From: Borreliella burgdorferi B31
Lineage (GTDB): Bacteria > Spirochaetota > Spirochaetia > Borreliales > Borreliaceae
Length of the DNA: 32,629 nucleotides
Direction of reading: 5' to 3'
Assembly: GCF_000008685.2 (NCBI RefSeq)
Contig: NC_001318.1
Span: 658,811 to 691,439, forward strand
Shown here: piece by piece, positions 17,662 through 26,197 of the stretch
Position numbering within the stretch: the first letter of the stretch is position 1
Layout: each line of letters opens with the position of its first letter
The notes under the pieces: model-generated
Seen by the model: the letters and a program-made list of their open reading frames with translations, nothing else
Told to the model about the DNA's origin: nothing
Databases searched by the model: none
Position numbers and translations under genes: made by a program

Positions 17662-19050
17662 TTGGAAAGAGATTTGAAATTAGAAAGAGAAACTAATGTG
17701 GTTCCAAATTTTTGGGGGCTTATGCCTTTTTTTCTTTTTATAGGGATTTATATTGGCACAGGACTCGTTCTTTATTTTAATGGTGTAGAAAGGGCATTTT
17801 ATCAAATGCCTCCCGTAGTTGCTATGTTTATTGCTATTGTTTTGACATTTATTATTTTTAGAGGATCTTTTTTAGCAAAAATGAATAAATTCATTGAGGG
17901 ATGCGCTCAGCAAGATGTTATTTTTATATCTTTAATATTTATGTTATCCGGTGCTTTTTCTGCTGTTTGTAAAGAAATAGGAAGTGTTGATGCTGTAGTA
18001 AATATTGGTCTTAAATATGTTCCATTGAATTTAATAGTATGTGGCATTTTTTTAATTACTCTTTTTTTGTCTTTTTCCACTGGAAGTTTTATGGGGACTA
18101 TTGTTGCTGTTGCTCCTATTGCTTTGGAGCTCGCAGATAAGGTAAACATCCCCCTTCCATTGATTGCTGGTGCTATTCTTAGCGCTGGTGCATTTGGGGA
18201 CAACATGTCTTTGATATCAGATACTCCTATTATTTCAAGTCATACTCAAAAGGTTAATATTGTTGATGTTTTCAAAAATGGAGCTTTTTATACGTTTCCA
18301 GCAGCAATTTTAGCAAGCATTGCTTTTGCATTTTTAGGTTCTTATTATTGCAAGGTCGATAGTTTTATTATTGAGCCTGGTGAGATAAATTTTTTCAAAA
18401 TTATTCCGTATATTTTTGTTATGGTTTTTGCAATCTCAGGCTTTGATGTATTTTTAGCCTTGTTTTTAGGCATTGTTGTTGCTGGTATTATTGGAATTTA
18501 TTATTCAGATATTACTTTTTTATTGCTGGCTAAAAAAATCAATGAAGGATTTTTAGGCCTAGGGGAAATGTTTATTCTTGTTATTTCTACTGGTGGAATT
18601 TCTTATATGACAATTAAGTATGGGGGGTTTGATTGGTTGCTCTTAAAATTGCAAAAAATGTCAAAGTCTAAAAGAACTTCGGAATTTGTCATTGTTGTCT
18701 TAGTTGGCATTTTGACCATGTTTCTTGCAAATAATGGGCTTGCTATTTTAATGAGTGGTTCTGTTGTAAGATCAATAACTAAGGAAAATAATTTAAACTC
18801 AAAGCGTATTGCGGCTTTACTTTGTATGTCTTCGTGCTTTTTTTTAAGTATTTTGCCCCATAGTATGCATGTTATAGCTCTTGTAGATTTTACAAAAGGC
18901 AAGCTTTCTCCTTTTGACATTTTTCCATTTTTAATTTATCAAGGATTTTTGATCTTATTGATTGCTTTGTCTATAATTGGACTTGATATTAAGTTAATAT
19001 TTAAGTCTTTTTTAAAAATAGTCACAAAACTTAAAAGCTTTAAATTTTAA
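17662..19050 (+). CDS. nhaC: NhaC-family Na+/H+ antiporter, second copy
   Basis: This 462-aa membrane protein is a clear tandem paralog of the preceding gene. The shared segments are NFWGLMPFFLFIGIYIGTG, FSTGSFMGTIVAVAPIA, GAFGDNMSLISDTPIISSHTQ and LTMFLANNGLAILMSG, all at corresponding positions. The predicted ion-binding Asp/Asn (GDN) and Asp (SDT) are kept, so both copies look functional. The start is TTG: AGGAGGG (17649-17655) lies 6 nt before it and no ATG is near. The 93-nt gap from the first copy has no strong terminator, so co-transcription is likely. The Na+/H+ assignment follows the family; a different substrate for one copy is possible. Confidence 0.87.
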   Translation: MERDLKLERETNVVPNFWGLMPFFLFIGIYIGTGLVLYFNGVERAFYQMPPVVAMFIAIVLTFIIFRGSFLAKMNKFIEGCAQQDVIFISLIFMLSGAFSAVCKEIGSVDAVVNIGLKYVPLNLIVCGIFLITLFLSFSTGSFMGTIVAVAPIALELADKVNIPLPLIAGAILSAGAFGDNMSLISDTPIISSHTQKVNIVDVFKNGAFYTFPAAILASIAFAFLGSYYCKVDSFIIEPGEINFFKIIPYIFVMVFAISGFDVFLALFLGIVVAGIIGIYYSDITFLLLAKKINEGFLGLGEMFILVISTGGISYMTIKYGGFDWLLLKLQKMSKSKRTSEFVIVVLVGILTMFLANNGLAILMSGSVVRSITKENNLNSKRIAALLCMSSCFFLSILPHSMHVIALVDFTKGKLSPFDIFPFLIYQGFLILLIALSIIGLDIKLIFKSFLKIVTKLKSFKF

Positions 19051-19069
19051 AAGCTTTTAAGTTTTTTTT
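19026..19069 (+). terminator. Terminator of the nhaC pair
   Basis: A perfect 16-bp inverted repeat (19026-19041 and 19050-19065, loop 19042-19049) runs into a T8 stretch at 19062-19069. The hairpin overlaps the last codons and stop of the second nhaC gene. It separates it from the convergent potD, which ends at 19082; the minus-strand side also carries a T-rich stretch, so it may act in both directions. Confidence 0.8.
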
Positions 19070-19081
19070 GAATTTAAATAT

Positions 19082-20128
19082 TTAAGAAGACAGATTTAAA
19101 TATATTTTAAGGATTTCTTCTTTTATTTTTTTAGGTATTTTTTTAAAAATTTCAAATTTGGAAAAATCTTTTGGTAAAAATTTTTCTTCTAAATATAATT
19201 TCATTTCGGGGTTATTTTTTGCCTCTTCTTCTATTCTTTTTATTACGTTTTTGTTTGGAGAATTATATCTAGTTTCTTTGAAATTTTTATAAGATGGTTC
19301 ATTCTCGTATAAAAAGTTTATGAATTTGTAAGCCAAGTTTTTATTTGGAGCATCAATAGGAATTACAAATGCGTCTATCCATAGATTGGTGTTTTCAGGT
19401 GCATAAAAATCTAAATTTTTGTCTTTTAGCATAGCGCTTTGTGCTTCGCCGCTCCATGTGAGTTGAATAGATGCTTCTCCATTTAGCATTAATGATTTTG
19501 CAGGCACATCTGAAAAATATCCGATTAATAGTGGATTTTGGATTTTTAAAAGTTCCCCAGCTTCTTTAATTTTATCTGTATCATGCTCATTTATTGAGTA
19601 TCCAAGTTTTTTTAAAGCAACCCCAATATTGTCTTTAGGGGAATCTAGCATTGTAATCTCTTTTTTATATTTTTTATTAAATAATATGTCAAAACCTTGC
19701 ATGTCATTTAAATCTATTTTAGTTTTATTGTAAAGTATGCCCATTAATCCCCAGTAGGCTGGCACTGAATAAAGATTGCCAGGATCATGTTCCAAGTTTG
19801 TAAGATTTTGGGTAATATTTTTTGTTACATTTGGCAATTTTGAGTAGTCTAATTTTTCAATTTTGCCTTCATCGATTAATTCTTGGATTAAATATTCTGA
19901 TGGGACTATTATATCGTAGTAATTCTTTGTGTTGTTAAATTTAGCCATCATTTCTTCATTATTGTGAAAGATTTCATAATTAATTTTTATATTGTTTTCC
20001 TTTTCAAATTGATCTAATAAAGTTTTGTCAATATATTCTGCCCAATTAAATACGTTTAAAGTTATTGTGTCTTTGTTAGTGCAAGCAAAAGTTGTAAGAA
20101 TTACTATTAATATAAAAATTTTTTTCAT
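19082..20128 (-). CDS. potD: Spermidine/putrescine-binding lipoprotein of ABC importer
   Basis: This is the substrate-binding subunit of the Pot polyamine importer. The signal ends in a lipobox (LTTFAC, Cys16), so the protein is lipid-anchored rather than freely periplasmic as in E. coli. The mature part starts LNVFNWAEYIDKTLLDQFEKE, the family's characteristic opening, and contains YDIIVPSEYLIQELI, YWGLMGILYNKT and a late WIDAFVIPIDAPN. Length 348 aa is normal. AAAGGAG precedes ATG by 6 nt. It is last in potA-potB-potC-potD, 20 nt after potC. Borrelia is thought to lack polyamine synthesis, which fits the need for import. Preference for spermidine or putrescine cannot be decided by eye. Confidence 0.93.
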   Translation of the reverse strand: MKKIFILIVILTTFACTNKDTITLNVFNWAEYIDKTLLDQFEKENNIKINYEIFHNNEEMMAKFNNTKNYYDIIVPSEYLIQELIDEGKIEKLDYSKLPNVTKNITQNLTNLEHDPGNLYSVPAYWGLMGILYNKTKIDLNDMQGFDILFNKKYKKEITMLDSPKDNIGVALKKLGYSINEHDTDKIKEAGELLKIQNPLLIGYFSDVPAKSLMLNGEASIQLTWSGEAQSAMLKDKNLDFYAPENTNLWIDAFVIPIDAPNKNLAYKFINFLYENEPSYKNFKETRYNSPNKNVIKRIEEEAKNNPEMKLYLEEKFLPKDFSKFEIFKKIPKKIKEEILKIYLNLSS

Positions 20129-20148
20129 AAGTACTCCTTTTTTTCATT

Positions 20149-20940
20149 TTAAAGCTCAGCATCTGTTGTCAATTTTTTAATTCCTATAAATTTATTAATA
20201 ATAAACAAAAGGCTCAATATTGTAAAAAACAATATTGCAGAAATAGCATTTATTACGGGTTTGATGCCTCTTTTTGTTAGCGAGTTTATTAGGATAGATA
20301 AATTATTAAATCCCTGTCCAGTGGTGAAAAATGATATCAAAAAATCATCTATTGATAATGTAAAGGCAATAAGGGCCCCAGTTGCTATGCTTCCTGCGAT
20401 TTCCGGATAAATTATATTGAAGAATATTTGAATTTCTGAGGCTCCAAGATCTTTGGCAGCATCAATAATATTTTTGGGAAGAGAATATAATTTGGGTAAA
20501 ATTATTATTACTACGTATGGTGTTGAAAAAATTATATGTGATATTAGCATTGTAGAAAATCCCAATTGCATTTTTATTGCAGAATAAAATGTCATTAAGC
20601 TTATTCCTGTTACAATGTCAGGATTAATTATTGTTATTTTATTTACTGATAATAGTATTGTTTTTAATTTTTTGTTTTCTGATTTATAAATTGCATAAGC
20701 ACCAATAATTCCAATAACAACAGAAGTCAAAGATGAGATTATGGCTATTAAAATGGTGTTAAATATTGCTGATTTGATTTGACTTGAGGCAAAAATTTCT
20801 TTATACCATTTTAGACTAAATCCTTGCCATATAAATCCACTGTCACCAGAGTTAAAGGAATAAATTATTAAGATTATTATTGGAAGGTAAATAAAGCTGA
20901 GTATTAGAAATAAGAAAATGTTTTTAAAGGCTCTAAACAT
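20149..20940 (-). CDS. potC: Spermidine/putrescine ABC importer permease PotC
   Basis: One of two membrane subunits of the polyamine importer, 263 aa with about six membrane segments. The cytoplasmic EAA loop that contacts PotA is DAAKDLGASEIQIFFNIIYPEI, with the conserved Ala-x-x-Leu-Gly-Ala core, followed by the PotC-type segment FTLSIDDFLISFFTTG. The opening YLPIIILIIYSFNSG is also PotC-like. The start ATG is 3 nt after the potB stop, and the last codons of potB (GGGGAG) act as its SD, spaced 6 nt. It therefore depends on translation through the potB end. Confidence 0.93.
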   Translation of the reverse strand: MFRAFKNIFLFLILSFIYLPIIILIIYSFNSGDSGFIWQGFSLKWYKEIFASSQIKSAIFNTILIAIISSLTSVVIGIIGAYAIYKSENKKLKTILLSVNKITIINPDIVTGISLMTFYSAIKMQLGFSTMLISHIIFSTPYVVIIILPKLYSLPKNIIDAAKDLGASEIQIFFNIIYPEIAGSIATGALIAFTLSIDDFLISFFTTGQGFNNLSILINSLTKRGIKPVINAISAILFFTILSLLFIINKFIGIKKLTTDAEL

Positions 20941-20943
20941 ATT

Positions 20944-21753
20944 TTACTCCCCATTATTTTTTCGCATTAATTTTATTATTATTAAATTAAAAATTAATAT
21001 TACTAACATTAAAATAAATGAAATTGCAGCCCCAGTATTCCAGTCTTCTATAAAGAGAAACTGTTTGCTTATTAGATTTCCTATTAAAATTTGTTTAGAG
21101 CCTCCTAGCAAATCTGAAATGATAAATACCGTAATTGAAGGAATAAATACCATAATTATTCCTGTTGCCAGGTAAGAGAGTGTTAGTGGTATTTTTATAT
21201 AAAGTAATATTTGCCACATTCTTGCTCCAAGATCTTGTGATGCTTCAATATATTCTGGCTTAATTTTTAAAAGCCCCGTGTATATTGGCAAGATCATAAA
21301 AGGCAAAAAATTGTATATCATGCCTATTGTAACAGCCTGTTCATTATAAAGAAGATCTAAAGTTCCAATTCCGATCTTTTCAAATAAGTTGTTGATGAAT
21401 CCGTTTTTTCCAAGTATTCTCATCCAGGCATAAGTTCTAAGTAATGTATTTATCCACATAGGAAGTATTATCATGATTATTAATTTGTTTTGAGCACTTT
21501 TTTTTGATAATGAAATTAGCCAAGCGGCAGGATAGCCTATTAAAATGCAAAAAATTGTTGCTATTGTTGCGAGTTTTAGACTTCTTGAAAAAATATTAAG
21601 ATAGCTTGGATTTAAAAGTCCAATGAAATTATAGATGGTAAATTCGTTTTTTTCATTTAAAAATCCAAGCAATATTATTATTAGTAAGGGAAGAATACTA
21701 AATGTTAGTAGGAATATGGAGTATATGATTAATATCAACTTTTTCAAAACCAT
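20944..21753 (-). CDS. potB: Spermidine/putrescine ABC importer permease PotB
   Basis: The second permease subunit, 269 aa with about six membrane segments. The EAA motif is EASQDLGARMWQILLYIKIPL, expected to dock on the PotA ATPase. Preceding segments include TYAWMRILGKNGFINN and YNFLPFMILPIYTGL, which are characteristic of PotB. The ATG shares one base with the potA stop (TAATG at 21755-21751), and AAGGA lies 4 nt upstream inside potA, so synthesis should be coupled to potA. It forms a channel heterodimer with PotC. Confidence 0.93.
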   Translation of the reverse strand: MVLKKLILIIYSIFLLTFSILPLLIIILLGFLNEKNEFTIYNFIGLLNPSYLNIFSRSLKLATIATIFCILIGYPAAWLISLSKKSAQNKLIIMIILPMWINTLLRTYAWMRILGKNGFINNLFEKIGIGTLDLLYNEQAVTIGMIYNFLPFMILPIYTGLLKIKPEYIEASQDLGARMWQILLYIKIPLTLSYLATGIIMVFIPSITVFIISDLLGGSKQILIGNLISKQFLFIEDWNTGAAISFILMLVILIFNLIIIKLMRKNNGE

Positions 21754-22796
21754 TATTCCTTATGCATAACATGAATATCATCAGGTTCTAAAAATATATC
21801 AACTTCTTCTCCAACTTTTGTAAGTCTTGTGCTTTGAACTATCCAATTTGTTTTTTGGATTTCTAGAGTCATTTCGTAATGAACTCCTTGAAAAATTGCT
21901 GATGTTATAGTTCCGCTTAAATGTCCTTTTCCTTTTGGAAGTAGTTTTACATCTTCTGGGCGTATTACAAGGTCAACTGCTTCTTCAGCTTCAAATCCTT
22001 TGTCAAGGCATTCAAATTCATGACCAAGCAAACTTACAACCAGCTCTTTTTTATATGTTCCATCAAAAATATTGCTTTCTCCAATAAAATCGGCTACAAA
22101 CTTTGTTTTAGGCTCATTGTAAATTTCCTCAGGTGTTCCTATTTGCAGAATTATTCCTTCATTCATTACAACGATTCTGTCACTCATTGTCAATGCCTCT
22201 TCTTGATCGTGAGTAACATATATGAATGTGATTCCAAGCTGACGCTGTATTTTTTTTAATTCTTTTTGCATCTCTTGTCGCATTTTCAAATCAAGCGCGG
22301 AAAGTGGTTCATCTAGGAGTAAAAGCTTAGGTTCCATTACCATTGCTCTTGCTATTGCAACTCTTTGCTTTTGCCCCCCCGATAGTTCGTTAATATTTCT
22401 GTATGCGTATTTTGGCATTCCTATCAGCGAAAGCGATGTTTTTACTTTTTCTTTGATTATATCTTTTGGCGTTTTTTTCATTCTAAGTCCAAATGAAATA
22501 TTGTCAAAAACATTCATATGTGGGAAAAGTGCATAATTTTGAAATACAGTATTAATTTCTCTTTTGTTTGGACTGGTTTTAGATATTTCTTTAGAAAAGA
22601 AATAAATTTCTCCATTTTTTTGGCTTAAAAAACCACCCAATATTTTTATCAATGTTGTTTTTCCACATCCGGATGGGCCTAGTAGTGTGATAAACTCATT
22701 TTTTTTAATTTTTAAATTTATGTTATCTAAAGTTTTGTTTCCATTGTTATCATAATAATGACTTAGATTTTTAATCTCTAGGATACAATTATCCAA
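21753..22796 (-). CDS. potA: Spermidine/putrescine ABC importer ATPase PotA
   Basis: ATP-hydrolysing subunit of the polyamine importer. The nucleotide-binding domain (about 1-235) has Walker A GPSGCGKT (40-47), Q-loop [14 protein letters not shown] signature LSGGQ (138-142), Walker [13 protein letters not shown] (Asp162/Glu163) and the switch His196 in [11 protein letters not shown]-terminal TOBE-type regulatory domain (about 240-347) includes [15 protein letters not shown]. Length 347 aa is typical. Translation starts at TTG 22796; the SD AAGGAGG is strong but 10 nt away, at the long end of the usual range. First gene of potABCD, with a good promoter upstream. Confidence 0.94.
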
Positions 22797-22837
22797 CTAA
22801 TTCCAACCTCCTTATGGCTGTATTAATACAAATCAAG

Positions 22838-22866
22838 ATTATACTTAATATTATTATTTATGTAAA
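22838..22866 (-). promoter_or_regulatory. Promoter of the potABCD operon
   Basis: On the minus strand TTTACA (22866-22861, five of six bases) and TATAAT (22843-22838, perfect) are separated by exactly 17 nt. The transcript should start near 22831, giving a leader of about 35 nt that includes AAGGAGG. The -35 overlaps the end of the hairpin following rbgA. Confidence 0.75.
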
Positions 22867-22886
22867 TGCCTTTTTTAAAAGGCATT
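22865..22886 (-). terminator. Hairpin at the end of rbgA
   Basis: A perfect 10-bp inverted repeat (AATGCCTTTT, 2-nt loop, complement) covers the last codons and the stop of rbgA. The downstream minus-strand sequence is AT-rich but lacks a real T run, so termination may be partial. Its distal arm overlaps the -35 of the pot promoter. Confidence 0.5.
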
Positions 22887-23714
22887 ATAATTCTTATCAA
22901 GAATTATTTTGCCAAATTTACCCTCTCTAAATTCTTTGATTAATATTTTTGATGCTTTTTCAAGGTTAAGTTCATTTTTTTTACCGATTAATTTTCTTGC
23001 TTTTGCAAAATTTTGTAGAATATCAAGTGAATTTTTATGATATATTTCGTATTTTTTTAGTAAAATATTTTTATTATTTTGATCCATTATTTCAAGTAAA
23101 TACAATGCAAGATCTGTGTTATCTACTATTTCATTTTTGATCATATCCAATATTGCAAGTTTTTTTGCAATCGATTGGTCTACTAGATTATGCCATAAAA
23201 TCCCTGGCATATCAAAAAGATTTATTTCTTCATTTATTTTTACTATTTGTATATTTTTAGTATATCCAGGTTTATTGGCAACTTTTGCGCTCTTTTTGCC
23301 GGATAATAGATTTATTATTGAAGATTTTCCAACATTTGGAACTCCAATAATCAAAACCTTTATTTTTTCTTTATAGTTTTTTATCTTTTTAACAATGGCC
23401 AATTTTTTAATAATATCTATTATCTGCTTACGCATTCCTTTTTTGTAAATATTGCTTATTATTACAGTATTGCCAAGATTTTCAAAATATTTTTTCCATT
23501 TTATAATTTCATTTATTTGAGCAACATCTGATTTGTGTAGAAGAATTATTTTAGCTTGATTTTTAGTAATTTTTTCAGTTAATGGATTTTTACTGCTAAA
23601 TGGAGCTCTAGCATCAAGTATTTCTAGCACAATATTAGCTTTTTGTAAATTATTCTTTATCAGATCTAAGGCCCTTTTCATATGTCCAGGAAACCAGTTG
23701 ATTTTATTTGCCAT
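22875..23714 (-). CDS. rbgA: Ribosome biogenesis GTPase, circularly permuted (RbgA/YlqF family)
   Basis: This cytoplasmic GTPase helps assemble the large ribosomal subunit. The permuted motif order is diagnostic: INWFPGHMKRAL at the N-terminus, G4 as HKSD (60-63, a variant of NKxD), then G1 GVPNVGKSS (124-132), a threonine-containing KPGYTKN switch region and G3 DMPG (168-171). The C-terminal domain with EFREGKFGKIILD (about 255-275) is as in RbgA. Length 279 aa is typical. No clear SD precedes ATG; instead TATAAT lies 6 nt upstream, so the mRNA may be leaderless. The His in place of Asn in G4 is the only odd residue in the GTP site. Confidence 0.92.
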   Translation of the reverse strand: MANKINWFPGHMKRALDLIKNNLQKANIVLEILDARAPFSSKNPLTEKITKNQAKIILLHKSDVAQINEIIKWKKYFENLGNTVIISNIYKKGMRKQIIDIIKKLAIVKKIKNYKEKIKVLIIGVPNVGKSSIINLLSGKKSAKVANKPGYTKNIQIVKINEEINLFDMPGILWHNLVDQSIAKKLAILDMIKNEIVDNTDLALYLLEIMDQNNKNILLKKYEIYHKNSLDILQNFAKARKLIGKKNELNLEKASKILIKEFREGKFGKIILDKNYNAF

Positions 23715-23720
23715 GCCTAA

Positions 23721-23749
23721 ATTATAGCTTAATGTGTATTGAATGATAA
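23721..23749 (-). promoter_or_regulatory. Candidate promoter of rbgA giving a leaderless transcript
   Basis: TATAAT on the minus strand (23726-23721) with TTATCA (23749-23744, four of six) at a 17-nt spacer. The start codon begins 6 nt after the -10, at or beside the predicted transcript start. Confidence 0.5.
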
Positions 23750-23791
23750 ATTGTTTTTGTTTTTAGTTTATGTTAGTTTTCTTTAAAAGAA

Positions 23792-23819
23792 TTGTTTTTT
23801 TTTAAATAAAAAATATAAT
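23792..23819 (+). promoter_or_regulatory. Candidate promoter of nanE-ptsG
   Basis: TTGTTT (23792-23797) and a perfect TATAAT (23814-23819) are spaced by 16 nt of nearly pure A/T. The predicted start (about 23826) leaves a leader of about 45 nt with a CAGGAGG site. Confidence 0.55.
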
Positions 23820-23868
23820 CTGTATTTAAGTTTTTATATTTTTTAAGAAAATAAATTTTACAGGAGGT

Positions 23869-24567
23869 TTGATTATTATTGTAAAAATCAAAAGAGGGTT
23901 AATAGTATCTTGTCAAGCTCTTGAGAACGAGCCTTTACATAGTAGTTTTATTATGTCTAAGATGGCTTTGGCAGCCAAAATAGGTGGAGCTATTGGAATA
24001 AGAGCCAACGGAGTTAATGATATTAGCCAGATTAAGTTGGAAGTTGATTTGCCAATAATAGGTATTATTAAAAAAAATTATAATAATTGCGACGTATTTA
24101 TTACTCCTACCATGAAAGAGATTGATGAGCTTTGTAATGAGGGGGTAGATATAATTGCCCTTGATGCCACTTTTAGAAATAGGCCTGATGGCGTGCTACT
24201 TGATGATTTTTTTGAAAATATTAAAAAAAAATATCCAAAGCAGTGTTTGATGGCAGATATTTCTTCTTTAGATGAAGCTATTAATGCCGATAAATTGGGA
24301 TTTGATTTTATTGGAACAACTTTGTATGGCTATACAAAAAATACCAATGGTTTGAATATTGCAGACAATGATTTTAATTTTTTAAGAACCTTGCTTAATT
24401 CTAATTTGAAATCTACTTTAATAGTGGAAGGAAAAATAGACACCCCTTTAAAAGCTCAAAAATGCTTTGAAATGGGGGTTGATTTAGTGGTTGTAGGGGG
24501 TGCTATTACAAGGCCCGCTGAGATTACTAAAAAATTTGTAGAAAAAATAAATCAGATTAAAAAATAA
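23869..24567 (+). CDS. nanE: N-acetylmannosamine-6-phosphate 2-epimerase
   Basis: The enzyme interconverts ManNAc-6-phosphate and GlcNAc-6-phosphate, leading amino sugars into the NagA/NagB route. It is a TIM-barrel protein of about 230 aa. The conserved opening [17 protein letters not shown], then [40 protein letters not shown] and [10 protein letters not shown] near the C-terminus match the family. The start is uncertain: a strong CAGGAGG (23861-23867) is only 1 nt from the first possible start, TTG 23869, whereas ATT codons at 23872, 23875 and 23878 are at 4, 7 and 10 nt. The family's N-terminus would allow any of these. It lies 45 nt before ptsG, probably in one transcript. Confidence 0.92.
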
Positions 24568-24612
24568 TTTTAAACTTAAGGGTTAATTTATTTTTTATTT
24601 TAGGAGGGTTTT

Positions 24613-26157
24613 ATGTTAAAGGGTTTTGAACAAGCTCAGAAATTTGGACGTTCTTTTATGCTTCCAATTGCTATTTTGCCAGCAGCGGGGCTGCTTTTAG
24701 GAATTGGAGGCTCTCTTTCTAATCCAGAAACCGTTAGGACGTATTCTTTTTTGAATATATTCTTCTTACAATCAGTTTTCAAAATAATGAGTGCGTCGGG
24801 TTCTATTATTTTTTCAAATTTAGCGCCAATATTTTCTATTGGAATTGCTGTTGGACTTGCAAAATCAGATAAAGGCACATCTGGAATCGCAGCATTTATT
24901 GGCTACCTTGTAATGAATGCTACTATTGGAGTTTTAATTGATGTGTCAGGCAGAGCGGAGTCTTTCTCTAGTGGTGCTGTGGGTTTTGTTCTTGGAATTA
25001 AGACTTTAGAAACGGGGGTTTTTGGCGGGGTTGTAGTTGGTATTTTGACTTATTATCTTCATTCTAGATTTAACAAAGTAGATTTACCTAAGGTTCTTGG
25101 ATTTTTTTCTGGATCTAGATTTGTTCCGATCATTGTTTCTTTTTCTAGTATTTTTCTTGCTGTTATTATGTTTCTTGTTTGGCCATTTGTACAAAGTGGA
25201 ATTAATAAAGTAGGGGGCTTAGTAGATTCAACCGGTTATATTGGAACACTTATTTATGGGATTTTTTTAAGGATGCTTGGACCTTTTGGTCTTCATCATA
25301 TATTTTATTTGCCATTTTGGACAACAGGCCTTGGGGGATCTGTTATTATTGATGGAAAGTTAATTGAAGGAACTCAGAATATTTTCTTTGCAGAACTTGC
25401 TGCCCAAGGTACAGATAGATTTTTTATCGGAACTAGCCGTTTTATGAGTGGACGATTTATTACCATGATGTTTGGTTTGCCCGGAGCTGCACTTGCTCTA
25501 TATTACACTGCAAAGCGCGAGGAGAGAACAAAAGTTTTTGGTCTTTTGATGTCTTCAGCGCTAACGTCATTTTTAACAGGTATAACAGAACCTCTTGAAT
25601 TTTCTTTTCTTTTTGTAGCCCCTATTCTTTATGTTGTTCATGCTACATTTGATGGATTTGCTTTCATGCTAGCGCATATTTTGCAAATTACAATAGGTCA
25701 AACGTTTTCTGGAGGGTTTGTCGATTTTATTCTTTTTGGCATTTTGCAGGGAAATTCAAGAACTAATTGGCTTTTGGTGCCAGTTATAGGCATTGTTTGG
25801 TTTTTTCTTTACTACTTTACTTTTATATTTTTAATAAATAAGTTTGATTTTAAAACTCCGGGTAGAACGCAAGATTTAAATTCTGAAGATTCTCCAAGTT
25901 CTAAGAGTAGTGAATTTGAAGAAAATTATGCCACTAAGGTTATTATTGGGCTTGGTGGTGCTTCAAATATTGTTGAGCTTGATTGTTGTGCAACTAGGCT
26001 TAGAATTACAGTAAGGGATGTTCTTAAAGTTTCTGAAAAAATTTTAAAAAAAACTGGTTCTAAAGGAGTAATTATTAAAGGCAATGGGGTTCAGGTAGTT
26101 TACGGACCAGGTGTTAGTGTTCTTAAGAATGAAATAGAAGAATTGCTAGAGGCTTGA
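24613..26157 (+). CDS. ptsG: PTS glucose/N-acetylglucosamine-type permease, EIIC-EIIB
   Basis: Membrane transporter that imports and phosphorylates a hexose or amino sugar. The EIIC domain (about 1-400) opens with the typical FGRSFMLPIAILPAAGLLLGIGG and contains TGITEPLEFSFLFVAP, the conserved sugar-binding Glu region. The EIIB domain (about 430-514) has the phosphorylated Cys459 in LDCCATRLRI. No EIIA domain is attached, so a separate EIIA-Glc must supply phosphate. Length 514 aa is normal for EIICB. AGGAGGG precedes ATG by 4 nt. The glucose name is the usual one for this locus, but nanE immediately upstream suggests an amino sugar may also be a substrate. Confidence 0.92.
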   Translation: MLKGFEQAQKFGRSFMLPIAILPAAGLLLGIGGSLSNPETVRTYSFLNIFFLQSVFKIMSASGSIIFSNLAPIFSIGIAVGLAKSDKGTSGIAAFIGYLVMNATIGVLIDVSGRAESFSSGAVGFVLGIKTLETGVFGGVVVGILTYYLHSRFNKVDLPKVLGFFSGSRFVPIIVSFSSIFLAVIMFLVWPFVQSGINKVGGLVDSTGYIGTLIYGIFLRMLGPFGLHHIFYLPFWTTGLGGSVIIDGKLIEGTQNIFFAELAAQGTDRFFIGTSRFMSGRFITMMFGLPGAALALYYTAKREERTKVFGLLMSSALTSFLTGITEPLEFSFLFVAPILYVVHATFDGFAFMLAHILQITIGQTFSGGFVDFILFGILQGNSRTNWLLVPVIGIVWFFLYYFTFIFLINKFDFKTPGRTQDLNSEDSPSSKSSEFEENYATKVIIGLGGASNIVELDCCATRLRITVRDVLKVSEKILKKTGSKGVIIKGNGVQVVYGPGVSVLKNEIEELLEA

Positions 26158-26162
26158 TTTTT

Positions 26163-26197
26163 TTAATAAGTAATAGCTTAAGGCTATTACTTATTAA
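26163..26197. terminator. Terminator-like hairpin between ptsG and the hydrolase gene
   Basis: A perfect 15-bp inverted repeat (26163-26177 and 26183-26197) with a 5-nt loop lies between convergent genes and covers the last codons of the minus-strand hydrolase gene. On the plus strand TCTTGTTT follows; the main T run precedes the hairpin, so the tail is weak in both directions. Confidence 0.6.
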
